A DNA stretch of 64,000 bases from Streptomyces phaeolivaceus (GCF_009184865.1 NZ_CP045096.1:1240001-1304000), one strand, 5' to 3'; numbered from the stretch's first letter, positions 27,981 to 36,595 are shown. The notes: generated from the sequence alone by a model not told the origin. Numbers and translations are program-made.

Positions 27981-28159
27981 GAGCCGTCACTCCTTCGTGC
28001 GGGCCGTCGAGGGGGACGCCGCGGTGAACGTCGTGGCGCACGTCCGGCGCCTGTGTCGGCGGGGACGCTAGAGCCGAAGGTGACTCGTGTCAATTGCATG
28101 AACAAGCCGCCCGCACCGCGCTTTCAGGACATCGGTGGGGCGGCGCGACGCGCCGTGGG

Positions 28160-28612
28160 TCAGGAATTGGGGCGCAGGGTCCAGACGACGGTCATCTCGC
28201 CCGTCACGGCGCCGTCGCCGCGCCGGATGACGATGGTGACGGGGAACTCGGGGCGCTGCCCGGCGTCGAGTTCGGCGACGACCTCGGCGACGGGGCGGCC
28301 GAGCGTGGCGGTGGCCGTGACGGGGCCCATCGCGAGCTTCTTGTACGCGATCTCGGCGCTGACCGCGAGGGGCACCGCACGGGAGAGCTGGTCCCCGAAC
28401 GCGGCGAGCACGATCGTCCCGCTCGCCGTCTCGCCCAGCGTGAACATCGCGCCCGCGTGCGGCCCGCCCACGTGGTTGTGGAACTCGCCCTGGTCCGGCA
28501 GTGCCACCACGGCCTTCTCCGGCGTGGTCTCCAGGAACTCCAGGTTCAGGGTCCTGGCCATCGGCACCGTGGCGGCGAGCATCTCGCCGATCGACATCTG
28601 GTCTGCGCTCAC
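28160..28612 (-). CDS. Hotdog-fold thioesterase (DUF4442-like)
   Basis: A 150-residue single hotdog domain. HNHVGGPHAGAMFTLGETASG is the core helix of PaaI/DUF4442-type thioesterases, followed by the typical strands. The usual catalytic Asn/Asp/Gln are hard to place, so activity is inferred from fold only. GTG 28612 gives MSADQMS; an in-frame ATG 28597 is an alternative. Its right neighbour is on the opposite strand. Confidence 0.82.
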   Translation of the reverse strand: MSADQMSIGEMLAATVPMARTLNLEFLETTPEKAVVALPDQGEFHNHVGGPHAGAMFTLGETASGTIVLAAFGDQLSRAVPLAVSAEIAYKKLAMGPVTATATLGRPVAEVVAELDAGQRPEFPVTIVIRRGDGAVTGEMTVVWTLRPNS

Positions 28613-28789
28613 GGCGCGATGTTACCCACGAGTAGCCATTTCTGGCCAGGGGTGCCGGGGCGAGGGACGAGGGGCGCCGGGTCAAAAGTCGTCCGACCCC
28701 GGCGTTTTGGAGCCGTTCGTCCCGACTGCAAAGGCGCTTCATGGGCTCCCGTGGCACCCCGCCCCCCGGCGCATCTATGGTTACGAGCC

Positions 28790-29857
28790 ATGTGGCCAGG
28801 ACAGCAGCAGCCGCCCGGGGGCGAGCACCAACCGCAGCAGCCGAATCCGTACCAGCAGCAGGGGTACGGCCAGTCGGGACAGCAGGGACAGCAGGGACAG
28901 TCGGGATACCAACAGCCGGGGTACCAGCAACCCAACCCCTACCAGCAGCCCGGATACCAGTCGACGGGCCAGCACGCCCCGTACGGGCAGCAGCCTCAGT
29001 GGGGTGCGCAGGGACCCGCGGGCCCTCCGGTGCCGCCGGGCGGAGGCGGCGGCAACCGGACGAAGCTGATCGCGATCGTCGCGGCCACGGCCGTCGTCGT
29101 GGCGGCCGGAGTGACGGGCTTCCTGGTCCTCGGGAGCGACGGCGACAAGGACGACTCCAAGACCCGGTCCGCGTCCTCGGGCTCCCCGTCGCCGACCGCG
29201 TCCGAGAGCACCGAGGACAACCCGCGCGGTGAGGACGCCGGGGCGAAGCCGACCGTCGAGGGCTGGAAGGTCGTCGTCAACCCCAAGTGGGGTACGGCCT
29301 TCGACGTGCCCGCCGAGTGGGACGTGGGGTCGCCCGACACCTTCATCGGGTTCGAGGACGACGAGAAGGGCGACGGGTCGGTCCTCATCGGCATGTCGGC
29401 ACCCGCCGTCCTCAAGGAGGAGTGGTGCACGTCCGACGACGACAAGGACGGCAACGAGGAGTCGAGTTCCCTCGCCGCCGTGGGTACCAAGGGCCAGCAG
29501 GGCGCCAAGGGCACCGAGGACATCGCCCGCAACGACTCGGCGTGGTGGGTCTTCGGCGGCTACACCGACCAGAAGGACGCCTCCAAGAAGAAGATGACCA
29601 TCGGCAAGGCCGAGGCGTACACCACGGCGTCGGGCGTCGAGGGCAGTGTCGCGACCACGTACTCGAAGGGTGTCGCCAAGAAGAGCAAGTGCGACTCCGA
29701 CGGCAAGGCGACCACGTTCGCGTTCAAGAACTCGGCCGGTGACTACGTCTCCTGGACGTTCCACGGCCACAAGGGCGTCACCGACGAGGTCCCGGACGCG
29801 ACGGTCCAGAAGATCCTCAGCACGGTACGGCTGTACGGCGAGCCGACAGGCGGCTGA
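28790..29857 (+). CDS. Membrane-anchored protein with Pro/Gln-rich N-terminus and secreted Ser-rich domain
   Basis: A 355-residue protein with a Q/P/G/Y-rich N-terminal tract (about residues 1-80), one transmembrane helix (LIAIVAATAVVVAAGVTGFLVLG, about residues 87-110), a Ser/Asp/Glu-rich linker, and an extracellular domain rich in Lys and Ser (about 145-355) containing WKVVVNPKWGTAFDVPAEWDV and a Cys pair. I recognise the general class common in Streptomyces (cell-envelope proteins of unknown function), not the family. ATG 28790 follows a possible -10 (TATGGT 28776-28781) by 8 bp and has no good ribosome site, so it may be leaderless. Confidence 0.8.
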   Translation: MWPGQQQPPGGEHQPQQPNPYQQQGYGQSGQQGQQGQSGYQQPGYQQPNPYQQPGYQSTGQHAPYGQQPQWGAQGPAGPPVPPGGGGGNRTKLIAIVAATAVVVAAGVTGFLVLGSDGDKDDSKTRSASSGSPSPTASESTEDNPRGEDAGAKPTVEGWKVVVNPKWGTAFDVPAEWDVGSPDTFIGFEDDEKGDGSVLIGMSAPAVLKEEWCTSDDDKDGNEESSSLAAVGTKGQQGAKGTEDIARNDSAWWVFGGYTDQKDASKKKMTIGKAEAYTTASGVEGSVATTYSKGVAKKSKCDSDGKATTFAFKNSAGDYVSWTFHGHKGVTDEVPDATVQKILSTVRLYGEPTGG

Positions 29858-29906
29858 GCCACCGCCGGGCGCCGGGGCGGCCGTCCCGGCCTGGCGTGAT
29901 CCCGCC

Positions 29907-30915
29907 GTGTCCGCTGCGAAAACGGTTTGGCAGGTACGGGTGGGGCGGCGACAGTCGGCGCGTGACGACTCCCGCCGCCTTCCGTCGCCGTCCCGCCTGG
30001 GCGGTCGCAACCACACCCTGCTGACGGCGGCCGCGGTCGTCACCAACCTGGGCAGCCACGGCGCCCTGATCGCGGCCGCGTTCGCGGTCCTGGAGGCGGG
30101 CGGCGACGGCGGGGACGTCGGTCTGGTCGCGGCGGCGCGCACCCTGCCGCTGGTGCTGTTCCTGCTGATCGGCGGCGCGCTCGCGGACCGTCTGCCCCGG
30201 CACCGGGTGATGGTCGCGGCCAACACCCTCAACTGTCGGCGATCGTGGTCCAGTTCTCCCTGGTGAACGCGGTCATGGTCGCCGCCGACGCGGTCTACGG
30301 CCCCCAGGTCGCCCGCGACAGCCTCGGCGGCCCCGGCCCCTGGGGGCTCGCCCTGGGCCTGTTCGGGGCCGGCAACGCCGTGGGAGCGCTGCTCATGACC
30401 CGCCGGAAACCGCGCCGCCTCCTCCTCGTCGGCGTCCTGTGCGTCTTCCCGTACGCCCTGCCGGCCGCCGCGCTCGCCGTGCCGGCGCCCATCGCCGTGC
30501 TGTGCCTCGCCATGTTCGTCAGCGGTCTGGCGATCGAGGTGGCCGGCGTCTCCTGGATGACAGCCCTGCACCAGGAGATCCCCGAGGACAAGCTGTCCCG
30601 GTCTCGGCCTACGACTGGTTCGGCTCGGTGGCGATGGTGCCGCTCGGCGCCGCGCTGGCGGGCCCGGCGGAGAGCGCCTTCGGGCGTACGGCGGCCCTGT
30701 GGGGCTGCGCGGGCCTGTGCGTGGCCGCCACGGCGGCGGTCCTGTGCGTACGGGACATACGGAACCTGACCCGGCGCGGCGTGCCGGTGGACTTGGCCAA
30801 GGCGGCGGAGCCCGGGGGCGAGCAGGCCTCCGCTGCCGGCGCCGAGACCGGCACCGGGACGGTCGGTGGTCCCGGTTCAGCCGATGCCGAAGGCTCCGTC
30901 CGGCGGCTCGGGTGA
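29907..30915 (+). pseudogene. Decayed MFS transporter
   Basis: Three frames together encode one MFS permease. The first (to ~30236) has NHTLLTAAAVVTNLGSHGALIAAAF... through the ADRLPRHRVMVAANTLN loop; a second (from ~30240, different frame) resumes with IVVQFSLVNAVMVAADAVYGPQVAR..., and a third (from ~30600) with VSAYDWFGSVAMVPLGAALAG. Homologues have about 120 residues between NTLNC and AIVVQF, which are missing (around 30235-30240), so there is an internal deletion with frameshift. A second frameshift is one missing G near 30600 (CTGTCCCGG|TCTCGG). A possible N-terminal frameshift near 29962-30000 also exists. The product cannot be functional. The tail overlaps the 3' end of the next gene. 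Confidence 0.75.
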
Positions 30916-31722
30916 CGGGACGGCGTCCTCCTCGCGCACGGGTGCGGCGCCGCCGATGAAGGCGCGCAGCGCCGGGCCGTGCTCGACGCGGGCCGGGAAG
31001 ACGTCGGCGGCGGTGCGCCGGGCGAGGGCGGCGATGTCGGGCGGCCGATGGGCGGCGACCAGCACGGCGTTCCCGAACCGCCGGCCGCGCAGCACCCCCG
31101 GCTCGGCGATCAGCAACAGCTCCTCGAACACCGTGGCGAGGGTGGCCAGTTGGGACCGCAGGAACGCGAAGGGCGCGGCATCGGCCAGGTTCGCGAGATA
31201 CACCCCGTCCGCGCGCAGCACCCGCCCGGCGGCCCGCGCGTACGCCTCGGTCGTCAGATGCGCCGGGACCCGGGAGCCGCCGAACACGTCCCCGACGACC
31301 ACGTCGGCGGAGCCTGCGGGGGCCGCTTCGAGCCATTCCCGGGCGTCCGCCGCGTGCAGCGCGACCCTCGCGTCGCGAGGCAGCGGCAGATGCTCGACGA
31401 CGAGGTCGATCAGCCCCTGGTCGTACTCGACGACGTCCTGCCGGGATCCCGGCCGGGTGGCGGCCACATATCTGGGCAGCGTGAGCGCGCCTCCCCCGAG
31501 ATGCACCACGTCGAGGGCCCGCCCGTCCCGCGCCACCGTGTCCAGCACATGCCCGAGCCGTCGCGCGTACTCGAACTCCAGATGTGTGGGCTCGTCCAGA
31601 TCGACGTAGGACTGGGGCGCCCCGTCGACGGTCAGCAGCCACGCCCGCTCCCGGTCGACGTCGGGCATGAGCTTGGCGGTTCCTCGATCGATGTCCCTGG
31701 ACACGGGTATGGCTTCGTTCAC
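30877..31722 (-). CDS. Spermidine-synthase-like SAM-dependent transferase
   Basis: A 281-residue Rossmann-fold protein of the SpeE/fused-MFS-spermidine-synthase type. The glycine-rich motif VVHLGGGALTLPRYVAATRPG with the acidic EYDQGLI follows, and VVVGDVFGGSRVPAHL is a typical second motif. No N-terminal membrane helices precede it, unlike the MFS-fused forms. GTG 31722 is the start. It could be a polyamine aminopropyltransferase or another methyltransferase-like enzyme; substrate unclear. The neighbour on its right is the dispersed repeat and the tuf3 3' end. Confidence 0.82.
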   Translation of the reverse strand: MNEAIPVSRDIDRGTAKLMPDVDRERAWLLTVDGAPQSYVDLDEPTHLEFEYARRLGHVLDTVARDGRALDVVHLGGGALTLPRYVAATRPGSRQDVVEYDQGLIDLVVEHLPLPRDARVALHAADAREWLEAAPAGSADVVVGDVFGGSRVPAHLTTEAYARAAGRVLRADGVYLANLADAAPFAFLRSQLATLATVFEELLLIAEPGVLRGRRFGNAVLVAAHRPPDIAALARRTAADVFPARVEHGPALRAFIGGAAPVREEDAVPSPEPPDGAFGIG

Positions 31723-31773
31723 GGCGCCATTGTGCCGGGCCGCCCCCGGCCGGAGGGCCACCGCAGCGCCCCG

Positions 31774-31798
31774 GAAAGGGGCGCGGGGAACCGCGCGA
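31774..31798. repeat. Copy of the dispersed GC-rich repeat (identical to 43457-43481)
   Basis: The 25-bp sequence starting GAAAGGGGCGCGGGGAACCG is identical at this place and at 43457. It lies between the 5' end of the spermidine-synthase-like gene and the 3' end of tuf3. Confidence 0.8.
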
Positions 31799-31842
31799 CC
31801 GGCCACGAACCGGCCCGCGGTCCCCCACACCCACCGGCCCGT

Positions 31843-33024
31843 CTACTCGACGGCCGTCACGGTCCCCGCCCCCACGGTCCGTCCGCCCTCACGGATCGCG
31901 AAGCCGAGTCCCGGCTCCAACGGAACCTCCCGGCCCAGCTCCACACTCATCGTGACCCGGTCCCCGGGCCGCGCGACGGCGACCTCCCCGAGGTCGACGT
32001 CCCCGACGACATCCGCCGTACGGATGTAGAACTGCGGCCGGTACCCGGTGGACACCGGCGTGGTACGCCCGCCCTCGCGCGCCGACAGCACGTACACCTG
32101 CGCGGTGAAGTGCCGCTTGGGCACGACGCTGCCGGGCGCGGCCACGACATGTCCGCGCCGGACGGAGTCCCGTGGCACGCCCCGCAGCAGCAGGGCCACG
32201 TTGTCCCCGGCCTGCGCCTCCGCCATCGGCTTGCCGAAGGTCTCCAGCCCGGTGACCACGGTCTCCACCTCGGCGCCGAGGACCTCCACGCGGTCGCCCA
32301 CGTGGATCGTGCCGCGCTCGACGGCCCCGGTGACGACGGTTCCCCGGCCGGTGATGGTCAGGACGTTCTCCACGGACAGCAGGAACGGCGCGTCCAGATA
32401 TCTCTCCGGCATCGGGACGTACGTGTCCACCGCGTCCAGCAGCGCGTCGATGGACGCCGTCCACCGCGGGTCCCCTTCGAGCGCCTTGAGCCCGGAGACC
32501 CGTACGACGGGTACGGAGTCGCCGCCGTAGCCGTGCGCGGTGAGCAGCTCGCGGACCTCCAGCTCGACGAGGTCGATCAGCACGGTGTCCTCGCCGTCGT
32601 CGACGGCGTCGGCCTTGTTGAGGGCGACGACCACGTGGTTCACGCCGACCTGCCGGGCGAGGAGCACATGCTCGGCGGTCTGCGGCATGATCCCGTCGAG
32701 CGCGGAGACGACGAGGATCGCCCCGTCGAGCTGCGCGGCGCCGGTGACCATGTTCTTGACGTAGTCGGCGTGGCCTGGCATGTCGACGTGCGCGTAGTGC
32801 CGGGTGTCGGTCTCGTACTCGACGTGCGCGATGTTGATGGTGATGCCGCGCGCCGCCTCCTCCGGGGCCCGGTCGATACGGTCGAACGGCACGAACGTGC
32901 CCGCCCCGCGCTCGGCGAGGACCTTGGTGATGGCGGCGGTCAGGGTGGTCTTGCCGTGGTCGACATGGCCCATGGTGCCGATGTTGAGATGCGGTTTCGT
33001 GCGGATGTAGGCCGTCTTGGACAT
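31843..33024 (-). CDS. tuf3: Elongation factor Tu, EF-Tu3-type divergent copy
   Basis: A 393-residue full-length EF-Tu: GHVDHGKTT (G1, residue ~19), [11 protein letters not shown] (G3; most EF-Tu have DCPG), NKAD (G4, usually NKCD), and GRGTVVTG and [10 protein letters not shown] in domains II/III. It delivers aminoacyl-tRNA to the ribosome. The sequence differs from the major EF-Tu at several normally invariant places, for example [10 protein letters not shown] where most have an Arg in place of the second G. Some Streptomyces carry a divergent second gene, tuf3, whose product resists elfamycin-type antibiotics in the kirromycin producer; I infer this is that gene. The ribosome site GAGGTACC precedes ATG 33024. 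No ribosomal genes are adjacent, unlike tuf1. Confidence 0.88.
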   Translation of the reverse strand: MSKTAYIRTKPHLNIGTMGHVDHGKTTLTAAITKVLAERGAGTFVPFDRIDRAPEEAARGITINIAHVEYETDTRHYAHVDMPGHADYVKNMVTGAAQLDGAILVVSALDGIMPQTAEHVLLARQVGVNHVVVALNKADAVDDGEDTVLIDLVELEVRELLTAHGYGGDSVPVVRVSGLKALEGDPRWTASIDALLDAVDTYVPMPERYLDAPFLLSVENVLTITGRGTVVTGAVERGTIHVGDRVEVLGAEVETVVTGLETFGKPMAEAQAGDNVALLLRGVPRDSVRRGHVVAAPGSVVPKRHFTAQVYVLSAREGGRTTPVSTGYRPQFYIRTADVVGDVDLGEVAVARPGDRVTMSVELGREVPLEPGLGFAIREGGRTVGAGTVTAVE

Positions 33025-33094
33025 GGCGGTACCTCGAAGTCTCTTCAGCGGTACTGAGTGAGGCCCCGGCGCGACTACGGGCGCTGCCGGGACG

Positions 33095-33136
33095 GGGACC
33101 CCCAGGTCTTGCCGACCCTCCCCCTGCGGGGTCCGC
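33095..33136 (-). promoter_or_regulatory. Potential folded leader of tuf3
   Basis: On the minus strand the segment contains GGACCCCGC...GGGGTCC arms enclosing GGTC GGCAA GACC, so the transcript upstream of tuf3 could fold into a two-tier hairpin. This is inferred from base complementarity only. Confidence 0.35.
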
Positions 33137-33209
33137 CGGAATGTCCGGGAAGGGTCAGCCTCGGGCGCCGTCCGCGGCGGCCACGACGATCAGGAGGGCA
33201 GCCTTCGGG

Positions 33210-33232
33210 GCATCCGCGACTGTCGCGGATGC
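33210..33232. promoter_or_regulatory. 23-bp near-perfect palindrome between tuf3 and its divergent neighbour
   Basis: GCATCCGCGAC, T, GTCGCGGATGC form 11-bp perfect arms around one base. It lies in the divergent upstream region, so it is more likely an operator than a terminator. No T tract is present. Confidence 0.5.
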
Positions 33233-33339
33233 GGCGAGAGGGAAGGCGTGCCGGAACATGTCGTCGATCATCGTCGACAAGTCGGCCCGCGTCGAATGGT
33301 TTTCGGTACGCGCGGGTTCCCAGGCGGCAGGGAAGAGAG

Positions 33340-33480
33340 ATGCTTCACAAGAGGACGTACGAGGTGAACGGTGCCGGGGCCGGGGCCGTGTTCCGGAAGG
33401 CGCAGGCGGCGCGGTGCGCGGTGCTGGTCGGGGCGCTGGGCACAGGGTGTCCGGCGAGCTTGTTGTTCCGCTCGTTGTGA
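33340..33480 (+). CDS. Small hypothetical protein (46 residues)
   Basis: ATG 33340 is preceded by GGAAGAGAG, and the frame MLHKRTYEVNGAGAGAVFRKAQAARCAVLVGALGTGCPASLLF (here split for reference: MLHKRTYEVN / GAGAGAVFRK / AQAARCAVLV) runs to a TGA at 33480. No family is recognised, and the C-terminal half is hydrophobic. Coding potential is uncertain because the region lies between two divergent genes and could be leader sequence; the absence of a recognisable protein on the other strand is weak support. Confidence 0.3.
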   Translation: MLHKRTYEVNGAGAGAVFRKAQAARCAVLVGALGTGCPASLLFRSL

Positions 33481-33536
33481 CCCCCGTGAGACGTTCCGTA
33501 CGGCATTCCCCTGCACAGGTCGGTTACCGTCGTCGA

Positions 33537-34319
33537 ATGCTCGATGCCACCACCCGCTCTGGGGGCACCGCCACGGTCCTTCCCCGGACCGCCGCCACGG
33601 GGCTCGCCGCCGCCACCTCTGTCGCCGTCCCGGCCGTGCCGCTGGGACGCGCCGCCCGCTGGGGCAGAGTGCTGCTCTCGCCGTGGGCCCGGTTCTCCCT
33701 GCTCGTGGCGCTGCTCCTGGGCGCCGTGTCGGCGGTCCTGCTGTTCGAGCCGCAGCGGCTGCTGGCCGACGGCTGGCCGCCCCAGCTGAGCGGTGCGGCG
33801 GCGGTCGTGATGTTCGCGGTGGCGTACGGGCTGTGCACGGTGGCGTTCGTGCCCCGGCCGATCCTCAACATCGCGGCGGGCGCGCTCTTCGGCTCCCAGC
33901 TGGGTCTGGCGTCGGCGCTCGGCGGCACGGTCCTCGGGGCCGGTATCGCCTTCGGCCTGGGCCGCATGCTGGGCCAGGACGCCCTGCGCCCGCTGCTGCG
34001 CCACCGCTGGCTGAAGTCGGCGGACGGCCAGCTCAGCCGCCACGGCTTCCGCTCGATGCTGGCGGCCCGCCTCTTCCCGGGGATCCCCTTCTGGGCGGCC
34101 AACTACTGCGCCTCGGTCTCCCGTATGGGCTACCTCCCCTTCCTCCTGGCGACGGCCCTCGGCTCCGTCCCGAACACCGCCGCCTACGTGGTCGCCGGCG
34201 CCCGTGCCTCCTCACCGACCTCCCCGGCCTTCCTGATCGCCATGGCCTGCATCGCGATCCCGGCTCTGATCGGGGCGGCGCTGGCCTGGCGGAAGCGTCA
34301 CCACTTGCGGGCCCGCTGA
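33537..34319 (+). CDS. TVP38/TMEM64 (VTT domain) membrane protein
   Basis: A 260-residue multi-pass membrane protein. After a polar N-terminus, hydrophobic segments start about residue 47 (RFSLLVALLLGAVSAVLLF). The VTT core is visible as AFVPRPILNIAAGALFGSQLGLASALGG and the helix-loop FRSMLAARLFPGIPFWAANY. The family includes DedA-related lipid scramblases. ATG 33537 is the natural start. It is divergent from tuf3 and ends 35 bp from the convergent thiolase gene. Confidence 0.88.
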   Translation: MLDATTRSGGTATVLPRTAATGLAAATSVAVPAVPLGRAARWGRVLLSPWARFSLLVALLLGAVSAVLLFEPQRLLADGWPPQLSGAAAVVMFAVAYGLCTVAFVPRPILNIAAGALFGSQLGLASALGGTVLGAGIAFGLGRMLGQDALRPLLRHRWLKSADGQLSRHGFRSMLAARLFPGIPFWAANYCASVSRMGYLPFLLATALGSVPNTAAYVVAGARASSPTSPAFLIAMACIAIPALIGAALAWRKRHHLRAR

Positions 34320-34354
34320 GGCCTCGGGCGCGGCCCGGAGGGTTCCGACCGCCC

Positions 34355-35524
34355 TCACACCGCCTCCACCACCATCGCGTTGGCCAGCCCGCCCGCCTCG
34401 CACATGGTCTGCAGCCCGAAGCGGGCGCCGCGCTCCCGCATGGCGTGCACCAGCGTCGTCGTCAGCCGGGTCCCGCTCGCCCCCAGCGGATGCCCCAGCG
34501 CGATGGCTCCCCCGTGGACGTTGACCTTCCTCAGGTCCGCCCCCGTCTCCTGCCGCCAGGCGAGCACCACACTGGCGAACGCCTCGTTCACCTCGAAGAG
34601 GTCGATGTCGTCGAGGGTCAGTCCGGCCCGGCGGAGCACCTTCTCCGTGGCCGGTACGACCCCCGTGAGCATCAGCAGCGGATCGGAGCCGGTCACGGCG
34701 AAGTCGCGCAGCCGGACGAGCGGGCGCAGCCCGAGCCGGGCCGCCGTCTCGCTGGACGTGACGAGGACGGCCGAGGCCCCGTCGTTGACCGGGCTGGCGT
34801 TCCCCGCGGTGACGTTCCACTCGATCTGCGGGAACCGCTCGGCGAACCCGGGGTCGTGGTAGGCGGGCCTGAGCCCGGCGAGGATCTCGGGCGTGCTGCC
34901 GGGCCGTACGCACTCGTCGCGCGTCACCCCGTCCAGCGGCGCGACCTCGGCGTCGAAGAGGCCCGCCTCCCAGGCCGCCGCGGCCTTGCGGTGGGACGAC
35001 ACCGCGAACGCGTCCATCTCCTCCCGCCCGATCGACCACTTGGCGGCGATCAGCTCGGCGCTGATGCCCTGCGGTACGAGCCCCTCGGGGTGGCGCGCGG
35101 CGACACCGGGTCCGAACGGGTCCTTGCCGGGCGGCACGTTGGACCACATCGGCACCCGGCTCATCGACTCGACCCCGCAGGCCACGACGATGTCGTACGC
35201 CCCGGAGATGACGCCCTGGGCAGCGAAGTGCACGGCCTGCTGGGAGGAGCCGCACTGCCGGTCGACCGTGGTCGCGGGCACCGTCTCCGGGAAGCCCGCC
35301 GAGAGGACGGCGTAGCGGGTGGTGTTCATGGCCTGTTCGCCGACCTGGTCGACGGTGCCGCCGATGACGTCGTCGATGAGCGCGGGGTCGACGCCCGCGC
35401 GGTCGACGAGGGCGCGCAGGGTGTGGGCGAGAAGTTCCACGGGGTGGACATGGGCGAGGGCGCCGTTCGGCTTGCCCTTGCCGATCGGGGTGCGTACGGC
35501 TTCGACGACGACTGCGTCACGCAT
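34355..35524 (-). CDS. Acetyl-CoA C-acyltransferase (thiolase)
   Basis: A 389-residue thiolase of the FadA/AtoB family. The nucleophile is Cys91 in DRQCGSSQQA; the histidine block NVHGGAIALGHPLGASG and the second cysteine QTMCEAGGLANA (usually CIGGG) are present, so the catalytic triad is intact. It acts in fatty-acid beta-oxidation or acetoacetyl-CoA formation. The ATG at 35524 faces a divergent HxlR regulator, with a short repeat-containing control region between, so it is probably regulated by it. Normal length. Confidence 0.92.
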   Translation of the reverse strand: MRDAVVVEAVRTPIGKGKPNGALAHVHPVELLAHTLRALVDRAGVDPALIDDVIGGTVDQVGEQAMNTTRYAVLSAGFPETVPATTVDRQCGSSQQAVHFAAQGVISGAYDIVVACGVESMSRVPMWSNVPPGKDPFGPGVAARHPEGLVPQGISAELIAAKWSIGREEMDAFAVSSHRKAAAAWEAGLFDAEVAPLDGVTRDECVRPGSTPEILAGLRPAYHDPGFAERFPQIEWNVTAGNASPVNDGASAVLVTSSETAARLGLRPLVRLRDFAVTGSDPLLMLTGVVPATEKVLRRAGLTLDDIDLFEVNEAFASVVLAWRQETGADLRKVNVHGGAIALGHPLGASGTRLTTTLVHAMRERGARFGLQTMCEAGGLANAMVVEAV

Positions 35525-35557
35525 GGTGGGCCTCCACGACTGCCGGGCGACTACCAG

Positions 35558-35600
35558 TGAGTAGGAAATCCGAACTCACCATAGCTCGATGAGTTGGAAA
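35558..35600. promoter_or_regulatory. Direct repeats TGAGTWGGAAA in the thiolase-HxlR control region
   Basis: TGAGTAGGAAA (35558-35568) and TGAGTTGGAAA (35590-35600) lie 32 bp apart (three helical turns) in the 102-bp gap between the divergent starts. A TAGACT box (35615-35620) six bases before ATG 35627 suggests a leaderless regulator transcript. Confidence 0.6.
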
Positions 35601-35626
35601 AGCAAACCCTCCCCTAGACTGGGCGT

Positions 35627-36097
35627 ATGCCCGCCTCCGGAGATCCCCGCCCCTGTTCCATCGCCGACGCCCTGGCGATCGTCGGTGAGAAGTACTCGCT
35701 GCTGGTCCTGCGCGAGGTCTGCCTCGGCAACGGCCGCTTCGACCAGCTGATCCGCAACATCGGGGCGCCGCGCGACGTACTGGCGACCCGTCTGCGCCGT
35801 CTCGTGGACGCGGGCGTCCTGCACAAGCACGTCTACTGCGAGCGCCCGCAGCGCTTCGAGTACCGGCCCACCCGGGCGGGTCTCGAACTGGAGCCGGTCC
35901 TGATGACCCTCATGGCCTGGGGCGACCGCCATCTCCGACAGGAGGACGACCGCCCGATGGTGATCGAGCACATCTGCGGCAACGAACTGATCCCGGCGGT
36001 CACCTGCACGGCCTGCGGCGCCGACGTCCACCACGAGGACCTGACGGCCCACCCGCAGTCCCCGGGCTGGTCGGTGAAGGGCCCGGCAACGGTCTAG
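35627..36097 (+). CDS. HxlR family transcriptional regulator
   Basis: A 156-residue HxlR winged-helix protein. CSIADALAIVGEKYSLLVLREVCLGNGRFDQLIRNIGAPRDVLATRLRRLVDAGVL is typical (HxlR motif CPIxxALxxLGGKW). The C-terminus contains VTCTACGADVHHEDL, a Cys pair that could bind metal or sense redox, as in some HxlR proteins. Likely represses or activates the divergent thiolase. Length and start (ATG 35627) are normal. Confidence 0.9.
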   Translation: MPASGDPRPCSIADALAIVGEKYSLLVLREVCLGNGRFDQLIRNIGAPRDVLATRLRRLVDAGVLHKHVYCERPQRFEYRPTRAGLELEPVLMTLMAWGDRHLRQEDDRPMVIEHICGNELIPAVTCTACGADVHHEDLTAHPQSPGWSVKGPATV

Positions 36098-36253
36098 AAG
36101 GGCCCGTCCGGCCGGTGGCGTGCTCCACGCGCGCGCGGGGGGGGTGACGCATCGCCCGTCTTTCCGATTCGGGCGGTCTCGTCAGGAGCGGGGGTCAGTC
36201 CCTCTTGTATGCGTCAGGGTCATCTCCCCCAACGCAGTGAAGGACCAACCACC

Positions 36254-36595
36254 GTGCACCATCTCGCCCCGGGCGCGCTCCTCGCGATCAGTCTGCTGAC
36301 CCACACCCGGATGATCGCCCTGTGGGTCCGCGACCGTTCTCGTCAGCGGTTGAACCGCGCCGTCCTGAGGGAACTCGCCCGCACAGGGGGAACCGTACGA
36401 GAAGAGCGCCGAACACGCGGGGGCACTCTGCTGATCTGGGAACTCCGGCTGCCCGAGAACCGTGGCGAGACCGCACAGCGGTCGCCGGCGGTCCGCCGGC
36501 CGCACGCGCACCGGCCCCGTCGCCGCCCGTGCGGCAGCGGCACCCGCGTGGCGAACCGTTCGTCCGGCACGGTCGAAGCGGGCGGGGGCCGGTGA
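36254..36595 (+). CDS. Small basic protein coupled to the sigma factor gene
   Basis: A 113-residue protein starting at GTG 36254 (HHLAPGALLAISLLTHTRMIALWVRDRSRQR). The C-terminal half is Arg/His-rich and low complexity. No family is recognised. Its TGA overlaps the GTG of the ECF sigma factor (GTGA), which argues for translational coupling. An in-frame ATG at 36209 exists, but no ribosome site supports it. Coding is moderately likely. Confidence 0.4.
   Translation: MHHLAPGALLAISLLTHTRMIALWVRDRSRQRLNRAVLRELARTGGTVREERRTRGGTLLIWELRLPENRGETAQRSPAVRRPHAHRPRRRPCGSGTRVANRSSGTVEAGGGR

Noticed and set aside
28781..31834. 1017-residue minus-strand open frame
   Set aside because: It is a shadow frame across several real genes with Arg/Gly/Ala composition and no domain.
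36135..36150. Run of eight G residues as a phase-variable promoter tract
   Set aside because: It lies in a gene-free gap, and nothing shows that a promoter depends on its length.
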